64,000 nucleotides of DNA from Planctomycetota bacterium (GTDB lineage: Bacteria; Planctomycetota; SZUA-567; H5-PLA8), in NCBI GenBank assembly GCA_023150555.1, contig JAKLKQ010000007.1, positions 1 through 64,000 on the forward strand, read 5' to 3'. Below the pieces are notes generated by a model. It was not told where the DNA came from. It saw nothing but the letters and a program-made list of their open reading frames with translations, and searched no databases. Below, in pieces: positions 44,688 through 52,041 of the stretch. Positions within the stretch are counted from its first letter, which is position 1, and every line of letters begins with the position of its first letter. The translations under genes were made by a program, and so were the position numbers.

Positions 44688-45986
44688 CTACTTTTCGGCG
44701 CGCTTGTGGCGGTAGACGACGACCTTGCCGTTGGCGCGGCTGTCGCCGGCGATGTGGTAGACGTGCACGTTCAGTTCCGGGGAATAGCAGCTGTTCCAGC
44801 ACCCGCTGGGTATCCCTTCCGGCAGGGGCACGATATCTTTCTGCCATTCGTTGGTCTTCGGGTCGTAGATGGCCAGGCCGACCTTCTTGCTGGGGATGTT
44901 GCGCGGGTCGCCGCTGCCCTGCGCGATGTTCAAGCGCAGCACCACCACGTCGGCCACGCTGTCGTAGTGCACGCCGCTGCTGGTCGAGGACAGTTGCCGC
45001 ACGCCTCGCGCGTAGTCCTGCCCGGGGTAGGGCTGGTTCTTCGCCTCCAGGTCGGACATCTTGTTGGCCTTGAAATCGTAGGTCCACGGAATCGAGTTCT
45101 GCGCGCGGTTAAAGATGTACAGCCGGTCGCGCTTCGAGTCGTAGCAGCAGGTGCCTTCGCTGGCGCCCTTGGTGCTCCACGCGGCCGGCGCCCCGCCGTC
45201 GGCCTTCTTCTGCGACCAGGCGTTGGTCTTGTGGTCGTAGAACCAGAAGACGTCGCTGCGGCCGTAGAACATCGTCTGCTTTATGCTCGGGATGTACTCC
45301 AGAGCCTTGCAGAAGTGCGTGCTGGGCCCGTCGCCGTTCACCTTGCGCCGGGACCAGCGCCCGGTGTCCGCGACGAAAAAGTACGGATGCTTGCCGTTCT
45401 CGCGCTCGCGCATCTCCTTGGGGAAGTCGGCCATCACCTTTTTCGAATAGGGGCTTCCGGTCAGCAGCGCCATGAACTCGCGCGTCTCGGGGTTGTAGCT
45501 CAGGCATTCGTAGCCGTGCACGGCGATGGCGTGCGGGAAGTTCTGGCCGTCCTCTTTGCTGGCGGTGAATCCGTTGGCGTCGACCTTCACCTGCGCCGCC
45601 TGGGCTTCCGTGGAGCCTGGAAAGAGGCAGAGGTAGCGGTGCGCCATCAGGTCGTAGAAGTAGACGTCGTCGTTGTAGTGCTCCTTGCGCGGGCCTTCGC
45701 CGCGCGCGCCGTGCACGCCTTCGCCCAGCAGGAACGCGCCCACCAGGTCCGGCGCGTAGGCCATCTTGTTGGTGTAGGCGCGGCCGGGCGCGGCGCCCCA
45801 CTTCGGGTCGGGCGCGGGCGCGCCGAGGTCCAGCCAGGCGCCGTCGCCCAGCGCCTCGATCTTCGCCACGTGCGGGCCGGGCGAACTGGGCAACTCGGCG
45901 AGAAGGCCCTCGCGCGCGGGCTTCTCGGCGGCCGCTAGAGCCAGGCTCAGGACGAAGGGGACGGTGAGGGCGGCGGCGTGGCGCAT
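44688..45986 (-). CDS. Secreted protein with kelch-like/beta-propeller features
   Basis: This 432-residue protein has a signal peptide (AAALTVPFVLSLALAAA) and a mature part with repeated strands of the type YDxKxxxW and YDPKTNEWQK, resembling a kelch/galactose-oxidase-like propeller. No catalytic Cys-Tyr pair was identified, so enzymatic activity is not claimed. It is predicted to be periplasmic or extracellular. The ATG at 45986 has GGAG 7 nt upstream; a longer frame from 46184 would overlap the divergent regulator's start. It is divergent from the GntR regulator, which is a likely controller. Confidence 0.7.
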   Translation of the reverse strand: MRHAAALTVPFVLSLALAAAEKPAREGLLAELPSSPGPHVAKIEALGDGAWLDLGAPAPDPKWGAAPGRAYTNKMAYAPDLVGAFLLGEGVHGARGEGPRKEHYNDDVYFYDLMAHRYLCLFPGSTEAQAAQVKVDANGFTASKEDGQNFPHAIAVHGYECLSYNPETREFMALLTGSPYSKKVMADFPKEMRERENGKHPYFFVADTGRWSRRKVNGDGPSTHFCKALEYIPSIKQTMFYGRSDVFWFYDHKTNAWSQKKADGGAPAAWSTKGASEGTCCYDSKRDRLYIFNRAQNSIPWTYDFKANKMSDLEAKNQPYPGQDYARGVRQLSSTSSGVHYDSVADVVVLRLNIAQGSGDPRNIPSKKVGLAIYDPKTNEWQKDIVPLPEGIPSGCWNSCYSPELNVHVYHIAGDSRANGKVVVYRHKRAEK

Positions 45987-46131
45987 GCGAATGCTCCTTC
46001 GAGGTACGGCGGCGTGTATTGCCGCACTCCGGTATACCCCGCGTTCGGGCCGAAACCCATCCCTCGCCGCGTGGTGTACTCTTTTGTCTCCTTCGTGTTG
46101 CGGCGCACGCTTGCCGTGGTATCCTGCGCGC

Positions 46132-47250
46132 ATGCCGCCGCGCATCGGACGCCCGCCCGGGCCGCACGCGAAGTTCCGCCGCATCGCCGAACGGCTGCGC
46201 GAACGTATCCGCGCCGGCGGCTATCCGCCGGGCAGCGTGCTGCCGTCGATCCGGACGCTCGCCGGAAAGTTCCGCGTCGGCAAGCGCGTCGTGGTGCTGG
46301 CCGTCGAGGAACTCAAGCGCGACGGCTGGATCGCCGCCACCGCCAACCGCCGCTTGGCCGTCTGCGAGGGCGCCGGGCGGCCGCCGGGCGACCGCGTCGC
46401 GGCGGGCGTGGTGCTGCTGATCCTCGAAACGAACCTCGAACGCATGGTGCAGGTCCGCGTGCCGGAGGTCCTGCGCGGCGCCGCGGCCGGCGCGGGGAAC
46501 CTCCGCGCGCCGCTGCTGCTGGCGCACGGTCCGCAGCACCGTAATGCCATGCCCGGCGGTTTCGAGCGCCTGGACCTGCGCGGCGTGGTGCTGTACGGCG
46601 CGATCCACGCGTCGGCGGTGCGGGGGTACGAACGCCTGCCCGTGCCGGTGGTCTTCTGCGACCGCCCGCCCGAGGACTTCCAGGTGCACGCCGCGGCGGT
46701 GGACAACGTGGCCGCGGCCGCCGACGTCACGCGCCGCCTGTTGGCGCTGGGGCACCGCCGCTTCGCCTTCGTGCGCTACCTGCAGTACGCCACGCGCGGC
46801 GTCGATCCCGACGCGCTGGAACGCCAACGCGGCTTTGAACTCGCCCTGCGCGAGGCCGGACTGGGCAAGAAGTCCTATGCGGTCTTTAACGCCCTGCGCG
46901 ACGAAGGGCCGAAAGCGCCGTTCATCCGTTCGCTTCTGTCGGCGCGCCCGCCCGTTACCGCGGTGCTGGCCTCCGACCCGCGGCGCGCGCAGAACGTGAT
47001 CCAGGCCGCGCGCGCGGCGGGGCGCCGCGTGCCGCAGGACCTGAGTGTCGCGGGGTTTCAGGAACGGGATACGCGAATGCCGGAGGAACTGTCGGGGCCG
47101 GTGATCGATCTCTTTGCGCTTGCGCGCTGCGCGGCGCTGCTGCTGAAGCATCCCAAGCGCCCGCTGGTGCACGAACGCCTGCCCGCCACCTGGCGCGAAG
47201 GCGCCACGATCGGGCCCGCGCCGGTCAAATCCCCACGCCGCACTTCTTGA
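46132..47250 (+). CDS. GntR-family regulator with LacI-type ligand-binding domain
   Basis: This 372-residue protein has an N-terminal GntR winged helix (about 10-75: RIAERLRERIRAGGYPPGS, then LPSIRTLAGKF). It is followed by a periplasmic-binding-protein-like sensor domain (about 85-360) as in AraR and LacI-type regulators, with TRRLLALGHRRFAFV and an ASDPRRAQNVI block. Such regulators respond to a sugar and control carbohydrate-uptake genes. It is divergent from the secreted propeller-like gene; a GGTATACC palindrome lies between them at 46031-46038. Its stop overlaps the convergent uracil-DNA glycosylase gene by 26 bp. Confidence 0.82.
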   Translation: MPPRIGRPPGPHAKFRRIAERLRERIRAGGYPPGSVLPSIRTLAGKFRVGKRVVVLAVEELKRDGWIAATANRRLAVCEGAGRPPGDRVAAGVVLLILETNLERMVQVRVPEVLRGAAAGAGNLRAPLLLAHGPQHRNAMPGGFERLDLRGVVLYGAIHASAVRGYERLPVPVVFCDRPPEDFQVHAAAVDNVAAAADVTRRLLALGHRRFAFVRYLQYATRGVDPDALERQRGFELALREAGLGKKSYAVFNALRDEGPKAPFIRSLLSARPPVTAVLASDPRRAQNVIQAARAAGRRVPQDLSVAGFQERDTRMPEELSGPVIDLFALARCAALLLKHPKRPLVHERLPATWREGATIGPAPVKSPRRTS

Positions 47251-47935
47251 AATCCTTCTCCGCCGCCTCGGCCCAGCCGCGGTTGGCCGCGGGGCTGGCC
47301 GGGCTGGGGTGCAGCACCTGCCCAAAGGCCACGTCCATTCCAGCGCACGCCTCTTCGGCGCGTTTGCGCGCGAAGGCGCCGACGCCGATCACGATGCGGG
47401 GTTTGAGGAAGGACACCGCGGCGCGCAGGGCTTCGTCGCAGGCCGCGAAGAGCGCCTCGCGTTCGGCGGCGGGCAGCTTGTCGGGCGTGATGTTGCGGCT
47501 GCTCTCGGACATGAAGACCAGCGGGCAGTAGTTGATCACGAAGAAGCGCGCGAAGAACTTCTCGGGCGCGCCGAACCTTTCCTTCGCCCAACCCCACAGC
47601 CGCGCGCCGCTGACCTCGCTGCGCGGGCAGTCGAAGCCCTGCACGGGGCGCTTGGGGTGCTCGGGGTCGGGCTTCGTGACCTTGCCGCGCACGCCCATCC
47701 AGTCGCGCACGAGCGCCACTTCGCCGAAGGGCACGCCCGTCTGCGCCATGCCGAAGGGCCCGGGGTTCATGCCCAACAGCAGCGCTTCGCGCGGCGCGGC
47801 GCCGAACTTCGCGAGGTAGTCCTCGTGCGGCGCGCGAGCGTACTCGAGCGGGTTGTAGACGTAGGCTACGGGGTCCGCGAAGCGCAGCGGCGCGACGGCC
47901 TTGCACAGCGCGCGGTCGATCTGAATCAGGCTCAT
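47225..47935 (-). CDS. SMUG1-type uracil-DNA glycosylase
   Basis: This 236-residue enzyme excises uracil and oxidised pyrimidines from DNA at the first step of base-excision repair. The motif LGMNPGPFGMAQTGVPFGE (54-72) is the SMUG1 active-site loop, and the leucine-intercalation motif is seen as HPSPASPAANRGW near 206-218. Bacterial SMUG1 homologues are common in planctomycetes and related groups. It converges on the GntR regulator with a 26-bp overlap of the 3' ends. Confidence 0.92.
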   Translation of the reverse strand: MSLIQIDRALCKAVAPLRFADPVAYVYNPLEYARAPHEDYLAKFGAAPREALLLGMNPGPFGMAQTGVPFGEVALVRDWMGVRGKVTKPDPEHPKRPVQGFDCPRSEVSGARLWGWAKERFGAPEKFFARFFVINYCPLVFMSESSRNITPDKLPAAEREALFAACDEALRAAVSFLKPRIVIGVGAFARKRAEEACAGMDVAFGQVLHPSPASPAANRGWAEAAEKDFKKCGVGI

Positions 47936-48211
47936 GGCATTGTTCCAGCGTCAGTGGCGGCGGGTGGAGGTCCCAGCGGCCGTTGAAAAAGAGGAGTCGC
48001 GAAGCCACAGAATAGCGCTTCCCGTTGGCGCCCGCAGGCCCGGAAAAAGCCTCGTTCTTTCGCGCCACGTGCACGCAACCCCTTTTGGCGAAAGCCCTTA
48101 AAATTTCATCCGTATGCGTACTATTTTCGCGAATAGTCCGCGCCTGCCCGGCGTCGGATGGGTGGAACGGCGGCGCATGGGGCGCCGCGGGCCATTCGGG
48201 AGACGGCAGCC

Positions 48212-48421
48212 ATGAAAGCAAAGCACGAAACGCTCCCGGTGGCCAAACGCGACGCGCGCGACGATCGCGAAGGATCGCGCGCGTACACGAAGGAACTGCT
48301 GCGCGCCAAGCGGACCGACGAGGACAACGGCCGAGGCGCGGTGCCGGCGTACCTGCTGGACACGGCCTGGGCGTTGCATCTGGGCTGGGCACGGTACACC
48401 CGCGGCGGCTCGCGCGCGTAG
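48212..48421 (+). CDS. Small basic hypothetical protein
   Basis: This is a possible 69-residue protein, very rich in charged residues (Lys, Arg, Asp, Glu) in its first 45 positions and with a Trp-containing end (DTAWALHLGWARY). GGGAG lies 9 nt before the ATG. It lies upstream of the histidine-rich secreted protein in a different frame, 47 bp away. I recognise no family and the coding case is weak; a G+C-rich random frame is possible. Confidence 0.35.
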   Translation: MKAKHETLPVAKRDARDDREGSRAYTKELLRAKRTDEDNGRGAVPAYLLDTAWALHLGWARYTRGGSRA

Positions 48422-48468
48422 ACGTTCCGGACAACGGGCAACAGGAAAGGACGAAAGGGGAACCGACC

Positions 48469-48930
48469 ATGCAGACGAAGATAAAGAACTCGCACCGCTT
48501 CTACGTCGCGGCCTTCTTCGGCGCGCTGGTGCTGGCCGCGGCGAGTTTCGGAGGCACGGCCGAGGCGTACGACCGCGGCTACGTGAACGTGGAGTTCAAC
48601 GGCGGGCACCACCACCACCGCGGCGGCTGCGACGATTGCGGCTACCGCAATGTCTCGCAGCGCGTGCTGGTCAGCGACGGCTACTACTCGAAGGTCTGGG
48701 TCCCGCCGGTCTACGGGTACCGCCGCCACGGCTGCCACGTGCACCGTTACGAAGTGAGCTGCGGGTACTACCGGGACGTCTGGCACGAGCCGGTCTACTC
48801 GTACCGGACCGTGCGCACCTGGCACACCTGCGACGCGCACAGCCGGCGCGGCCACGACCACCACGACGGCTACGGCCGCGTGGGCTTCAGCAACGGCCGC
48901 TTCGCCATCGGCGCGAACTTCCGGTTCTGA
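48469..48930 (+). CDS. Secreted His/Tyr/Trp-rich protein
   Basis: This 153-residue protein has a signal peptide (FYVAAFFGALVLAAASFGGTAEA) and a mature part of short repeats rich in His, Tyr, Cys and Trp (for example GGHHHHRGG, then YYSKVWVPPVYGYRR and YYRDVWHEPVYSYR). Such composition suggests metal binding or surface attachment, and similar YXXVWVPPVY repeats occur in envelope proteins of planctomycete-like bacteria. It has an AAAGGGG site and is followed after 42 bp by a strong terminator, so it ends a transcription unit. No enzyme function is indicated. Confidence 0.75.
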   Translation: MQTKIKNSHRFYVAAFFGALVLAAASFGGTAEAYDRGYVNVEFNGGHHHHRGGCDDCGYRNVSQRVLVSDGYYSKVWVPPVYGYRRHGCHVHRYEVSCGYYRDVWHEPVYSYRTVRTWHTCDAHSRRGHDHHDGYGRVGFSNGRFAIGANFRF

Positions 48931-48972
48931 GCAGCACGCTGCACGCAGGACGCAGGACGCGGTAGAGAAAGG

Positions 48973-49003
48973 GACGGGCGGCGAAAGCCGCCCGTCTTCT
49001 TTT
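48973..49003 (+). terminator. Intrinsic terminator after the His-rich protein gene
   Basis: A perfect 10-bp stem GACGGGCGGC / GCCGCCCGTC (48973-48982 and 48987-48996) closes a GAAA tetraloop and is followed by TTCTTTT. This is a textbook Rho-independent terminator for the plus-strand gene ending at 48930. Confidence 0.85.
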
Positions 49004-49102
49004 GAGTCGGGAATGTGGCGTGAATCGCGGCGCGGCAAGATGCATCCGGAGTGCAATCGTTCGCACCGCTGGAACGTACGCGAAGCCGTGTCGCCCTTCG
49101 TT

Positions 49103-49183
49103 GGGTGCCACGGTCACGAAGTGCCGTGCCGAACACGCAGCGCACAAGCCTTCACGGCACACCGCTTCGTGGTGATGGCACCC
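49103..49183. repeat. Three-stem long inverted repeat
   Basis: Three nested arms pair perfectly: GGGTGCCA (49103-49110) with TGGCACCC (49176-49183), CACGAAG (49115-49121) with CTTCGTG (49165-49171), and GTGCCGTG (49121-49128) with CACGGCAC (49153-49160). Short internal loops separate them and the terminal loop is about 24 nt. This could be a structured RNA or a single-strand-folding mobile DNA site. No function is proven. Confidence 0.6.
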
Positions 49184-49279
49184 GGAAAAATGCGGCACGG
49201 AGACCGGAAACTTCAGATCGTGCCGGGCCACCCGCCATCGTCCTCCGCTGCGAACGTTCGTACACGGATCAAGCTTCTT

Positions 49280-49325
49280 GTCGCGGCGATTTCATCGCCG
49301 CGACCCGGACGTAGTGACGTCCGGG
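49280..49325. repeat. Two back-to-back perfect hairpins
   Basis: GTCGCGGCGAT / ATCGCCGCGAC (11-bp stem, TTC loop, 49280-49304) is followed immediately by CCCGGACGT / ACGTCCGGG (9-bp stem, AGTG loop, 49304-49325). Neither is followed by a U-tract. Paired palindromes of this sort are typical of REP-like extragenic elements or of folding recombination sites. Confidence 0.6.
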
Positions 49326-49382
49326 CCAACCGCTCGTAAGTGGAAAGACAGCGCGCTCGCAACCTCAAGACCCAAGACCTGC

Positions 49383-49438
49383 AACTCGGAACCCGGGACT
49401 CGCAACCCGGAACTCGGAACGCGCGATTCGAGACTCGG
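49383..49438. repeat. Four-copy 14-bp tandem repeat
   Basis: Units at 49383, 49397, 49411 and 49425 follow the pattern (A/G)A(C/T)TCG followed by AAC or related bases and ending in CGG or CGC. Units 1 and 3 share AACTCGGAAC exactly, 28 bp apart; the fourth unit is degenerate. It lies outside any gene. Confidence 0.55.
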
Positions 49439-49535
49439 AAATCGCAACGCAGCCCAAATCGAGCGGCTTTCCGCCGGTCTCCTTTCCGGAAACCGGGCTT
49501 CAGGATCCCCTAATATTTTACATAATTCCGGGCGG

Positions 49536-49594
49536 GTGCATCAGTCGTGCTTCACGGCGTGCATCAGCCGTGCATCACGCCGTGCTTCACGACC
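49536..49594. repeat. Five-copy GTGC(A/T)TCA repeat that also folds into a hairpin
   Basis: Five units of 11-13 bp begin at 49536, 49547, 49559, 49570 and 49582, each starting GTGCATCA or GTGCTTCA. The same stretch forms an inverted repeat: GTCGTG (49544-49549) with CACGAC (49588-49593) and CACGGCGTG (49553-49561) with CACGCCGTG (49576-49584), separated by a symmetric CTT/CTT internal loop. Confidence 0.55.
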
Positions 49595-49630
49595 TCGGCG
49601 CGCGCGGCTTTCACCTTCTTTCGCCCGGCG

Positions 49631-50119
49631 CAAAAAAAAACCGCCCGGCGATGCCGGGCGGTTTTACGCAGAAGGACCGAAGTGCAGAGGGCGGGATCAG
49701 AACCGAGGTCGGTGTACTGCAGCTGTGTGGACTTCGATGGTGAGACAACCTCGTTCTTTTGATGTTACTTCCGGTAGGTCGGCCTCGGCTGCCGGCCCCG
49801 CCCTCGCATCGTTGAATCCTCCTGTCCTAAAGCTCACTCCAGTAACACGTTACGTCGAATCTCGAATGTCCCGGATGCCGCATCATTGGGACGGATGTGG
49901 AGGAGGGGTTTCCAGGGACACCGTCCCTCCGAGCGACATCCGGGAACGTCTCGGTCAGTTGTCAACCGGCGTCGCTTGCGTTTCTTCGACGCCTTTTCGC
50001 GGTTCGTATTCAGCTCCGCGCGCGCTTACTTTCAGCCCTCTTCCCGAATGAAACTCAAACATCCAACCCCTTGAGGCTCACGCACTTGTGCCGTTTCTTC
50101 ACCTCTTGTTCGTGAACCC
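49631..50119 (-). ncRNA. Candidate structured non-coding RNA of about 490 nt
   Basis: On the minus strand a promoter-like pair (TTGACA, then TTTAGT 17 bp later, 50126-50154) and a perfect terminator with a nine-base U-tract (49632-49665) enclose about 490 nt that has no convincing reading frame. The enclosed sequence has several self-complementary arms (49694-49754, 49869-49945, 49968-49993, and a GCAC/GTGC hairpin near 50081-50090). I checked it by eye for the conserved blocks of RNase P RNA, tmRNA, 6S and SRP RNA and saw none. It may be a regulatory or otherwise undescribed RNA. This is an inference from signals, not homology. Confidence 0.4.
49632..49665 (-). terminator. Strong intrinsic terminator (possibly bidirectional)
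   Basis: AAAACCGCCCGGC (49637-49649) pairs perfectly over 13 bp with GCCGGGCGGTTTT (49653-49665) around a GAT loop. On the minus strand the stem is followed by a U-tract of nine (49632-49640). On the plus strand only four T residues follow, so it works best for minus-strand transcripts. Confidence 0.75.
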
Positions 50120-50125
50120 ACTTAT

Positions 50126-50154
50126 ACTAAACCACGCTCCAACTCGATTGTCAA
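50126..50154 (-). promoter_or_regulatory. Promoter-like signals for the candidate non-coding RNA
   Basis: On the minus strand a perfect TTGACA (50149-50154) is followed at 17 bp by TTTAGT (50126-50131); the overlapping TAGTAT and a TATAAG at 50121-50126 are alternatives with longer spacing. Transcription would start near 50119 and run away from the TetR gene into the hairpin-rich stretch. Confidence 0.45.
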
Positions 50155-50182
50155 ACTGGATAACGACCACCTGGTCGGTTTT

Positions 50183-50212
50183 ATTCCCGGCAAAATTTTT
50201 TTGAGCGGGAAT
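50183..50212. repeat. Inverted repeat at the 3' end of the TetR gene
   Basis: ATTCCCG (50183-50189) and CGGGAAT (50206-50212) form a 7-bp stem around an A/T-rich loop, directly after the TetR stop codon. It could terminate or stabilise that transcript. A second small stem CGACC/GGTCG lies just beyond, at 50165-50178. Confidence 0.4.
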
Positions 50213-50213
50213 T

Positions 50214-50822
50214 TTACGCGAAGAGCAGGCGCTGCAAGGTGTTGATAGCATTGGGATTCGCACCTCCTCCGCACGTCCTCTTACCCGATAGAGTGACGCC
50301 GCAGATGGTGCTCACCACCAAAAAACTCAGGTCCTTCGCCGAGATATCCGTGCGCAACTGGCCTTCCCCCTGCGCGCGGTCCAGCAAGCGCTCCCAATAG
50401 GCCAACAGCCCCTGCCGGACCTCGTGGACCGCGCGCCCCAACTGCGCGTCCTCGGGGCCCAACTCGGTGCTCCACGTCGCGATCAATTCGCAGTAATGCC
50501 AGTCGGGATCGGAACTTAGCTGGGCGATGGTGGCGAAGGTCTTCTCGATCTGCTCACGCGCCGTGCCGGGACCTTCCAGAATCGAGAAGATGCGGTTCTG
50601 GTAAGCGACCTTCATCTCCTCGAGCAGCGTCAGCGCAAGATCTTCCTTCGTCCGCCAGTGATGGTAGAACGCGCCCTTAGTGATACCCGCACGGTCGAAG
50701 AGATCGTAGACGCTGGTGTTATGGTACCCGTTGTCCTTGAAGAGCTTACGCGCAGCGACCAGGATCGTGTCGCGAGTCTGTTCCCCCTTCAGATATTTGC
50801 GGGTGGAGGTCTTGACGGCCAT
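50214..50822 (-). CDS. TetR/AcrR family transcriptional regulator
   Basis: This 202-residue repressor-type protein has an N-terminal TetR DNA-binding domain (about 12-58): RDTILVAARKLFKDNGYHNTSV, then FDRAGITKGAFYHHW, the classic recognition helix. The ligand-binding domain fills about 60-195. It resembles regulators of efflux or fatty-acid genes, but the ligand is unknown. The start MAVKTSTRK at 50822 was preferred over a much longer upstream frame that crosses the two divergent isomerase genes. It is divergent from the cupin glucose-6-phosphate isomerase, 183 bp away. Confidence 0.9.
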   Translation of the reverse strand: MAVKTSTRKYLKGEQTRDTILVAARKLFKDNGYHNTSVYDLFDRAGITKGAFYHHWRTKEDLALTLLEEMKVAYQNRIFSILEGPGTAREQIEKTFATIAQLSSDPDWHYCELIATWSTELGPEDAQLGRAVHEVRQGLLAYWERLLDRAQGEGQLRTDISAKDLSFLVVSTICGVTLSGKRTCGGGANPNAINTLQRLLFA

Positions 50823-51005
50823 CGAATCTATAATCCCAGGTGCGAATAGCCAAAATGAGGTAAACCGCCTGTCCAGTTTCCCTTCTATACCTCTCGAAAG
50901 GCAATTACAAGCTTTCGCTTGAACCAAATGAGGCATGAATTTCGGCCCTGGCGCAGTACGATCCAACCAGCGCTCAAACTCTCTAACCGCTTGCAGGGAA
51001 AGGCC

Positions 51006-51590
51006 ATGCACGATCCATTCAGCGCCGTCCGCCGCTACGATCCGCGCGCCGGGACGCTCTCCGGCGCCGTCCCCGCCGAACGCCGCCTCCGCGAACTCGC
51101 CGGCGTCTTCGCCGACGACAAGGCCTTCGCTGCGGCATGCGCCGCCGGCAACCCGCTCGTCTACACCGTCGCCTCGGCCGAACCCGCGGACGGCGCGGGC
51201 GATCTCCACTACGGCATCGGAACGCTTTACCCGGGGCGCGTCGGCGCGGAGTTCTTTCAGACGAAGGGCCACTTGCACGCGATGCGCGACGCCGCGGAAA
51301 CCTACATCGGATTGCGCGGCAAGGGCTTGATGCTGCTGGAAGACGAACGCACCGGCGCCTGCACGGCGCAGCCGCTGGAAGCCAACGGCATCGTCTACGT
51401 CCCGGGCTTTGTCGCGCACCGCACGGTCAACACCGGCAACGAACCGCTCGTTTATCTCGGCGTCTACCCCGCGCGCGCCGGGCACGACTACGGCACGATC
51501 GCGGAGAAGAACTTCAAGCAGGTCGTCGTCGAGCGAAACGGCCGCGTGGAAGTGCTTGCGCGCGCGGACGTTCTCGCATCGCTGCGCTGA
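51006..51590 (+). CDS. Cupin-type glucose-6-phosphate isomerase
   Basis: This 194-residue protein matches the archaeal-type phosphoglucose isomerases (cupin fold), which interconvert glucose-6-phosphate and fructose-6-phosphate. The block GTLYPGRVGAEFFQTKGHLH holds the metal ligands His89 and His91, with Glu98 and His138 completing the site. It is unrelated to the usual bacterial Pgi. The ATG at 51006 has AGGGAAAGG upstream. It is followed after 15 bp by a second cupin isomerase, so hexose-phosphate interconversion is encoded as one unit. Confidence 0.88.
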   Translation: MHDPFSAVRRYDPRAGTLSGAVPAERRLRELAGVFADDKAFAAACAAGNPLVYTVASAEPADGAGDLHYGIGTLYPGRVGAEFFQTKGHLHAMRDAAETYIGLRGKGLMLLEDERTGACTAQPLEANGIVYVPGFVAHRTVNTGNEPLVYLGVYPARAGHDYGTIAEKNFKQVVVERNGRVEVLARADVLASLR

Positions 51591-51605
51591 GGAGCCCCAT
51601 CGAAC

Positions 51606-51986
51606 ATGAGCGACTACCTCACCAAGCCGATCCCTGGCGCGAAGGTCGAGCCGCGCGCCGTCACGCGCCCGTGGGGAAGCTTCAAGCAGTACGCACACAA
51701 CCGCGAGGTCACCGTCAGCCTGATGACCGTCAAGGCAGGACAGCGCCTGAGTTTGCAGTCGCACACCGGCCGCGCGGAACTCTGGATCGTGCTCGACGAC
51801 GGCGCGCAGGTCCAGATCGGCGAGCAGATCCTCACGCCGAAGAAGGGCGCGGAACTCTGGATCCCCGCTGGCGAAAAGCACCGCCTGGCCAGTGCGGGGC
51901 CCGAAGTGCGCGTGCTGGAAGTCGCCTTCGGCAACTGGCAGCAGGACGACATAACCCGCTACGAGGACGACTTCGGCCGCGCGTAG
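51606..51986 (+). CDS. Stand-alone mannose-6-phosphate isomerase, type II cupin domain
   Basis: This 126-residue protein equals the C-terminal isomerase domain of ManC/AlgA-type enzymes: RPWGSFKQY, then LSLQSHTGRAELW (His53 and Glu58 as metal ligands), WIPAGEKHRL (His92) and the closing DDITRYEDDFGR. It converts fructose-6-phosphate to mannose-6-phosphate, feeding GDP-mannose for polysaccharides. The guanylyltransferase half found in ManC is missing, so it is a single-function version. It is co-transcribed with the glucose-6-phosphate isomerase. Confidence 0.88.
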   Translation: MSDYLTKPIPGAKVEPRAVTRPWGSFKQYAHNREVTVSLMTVKAGQRLSLQSHTGRAELWIVLDDGAQVQIGEQILTPKKGAELWIPAGEKHRLASAGPEVRVLEVAFGNWQQDDITRYEDDFGRA

Positions 51987-52041
51987 CAGACAAACGAGTC
52001 TCATGGAAGCTTCCCTCCATAAGCGTCTGTCCTCGTTTTTC

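Larger units (their letters stand above)
49004..50148. other. Gene-free stretch with many hairpins and repeats
   Basis: About 1.1 kb without a convincing protein gene on either strand, lower in G+C than the flanks in places. It contains, in order, a three-stem inverted repeat (49103-49183), two back-to-back perfect hairpins (49280-49325), a 14-bp tandem repeat (49383-49438), a second repeat array that also folds (49536-49594), a terminator stem (49637-49665), and several more stems: CGAGGT/ACCTCG (49694-49754), TCCCGGATG/CATCCGGGA (49869-49945) and GGCGTCG/CGACGCC (49968-49993). Each element is listed separately where it stands out. Confidence 0.6.

Noticed and set aside
49280-49325. Plus-strand terminator
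   Set aside because: Both hairpins lack a following U-tract, so they are described as repeats instead.
49278-50051. A 257-residue plus-strand frame across the hairpin-rich stretch
   Set aside because: It crosses the tandem repeats and the terminator stem, has a biased Arg/Ser/Pro composition and no ribosome-binding site or domain.
49631-50119. Identification of the candidate RNA as RNase P RNA, tmRNA, 6S RNA or SRP RNA
   Set aside because: None of the conserved sequence blocks of these RNAs was found on either strand. A covariance search would be decisive but was not possible.
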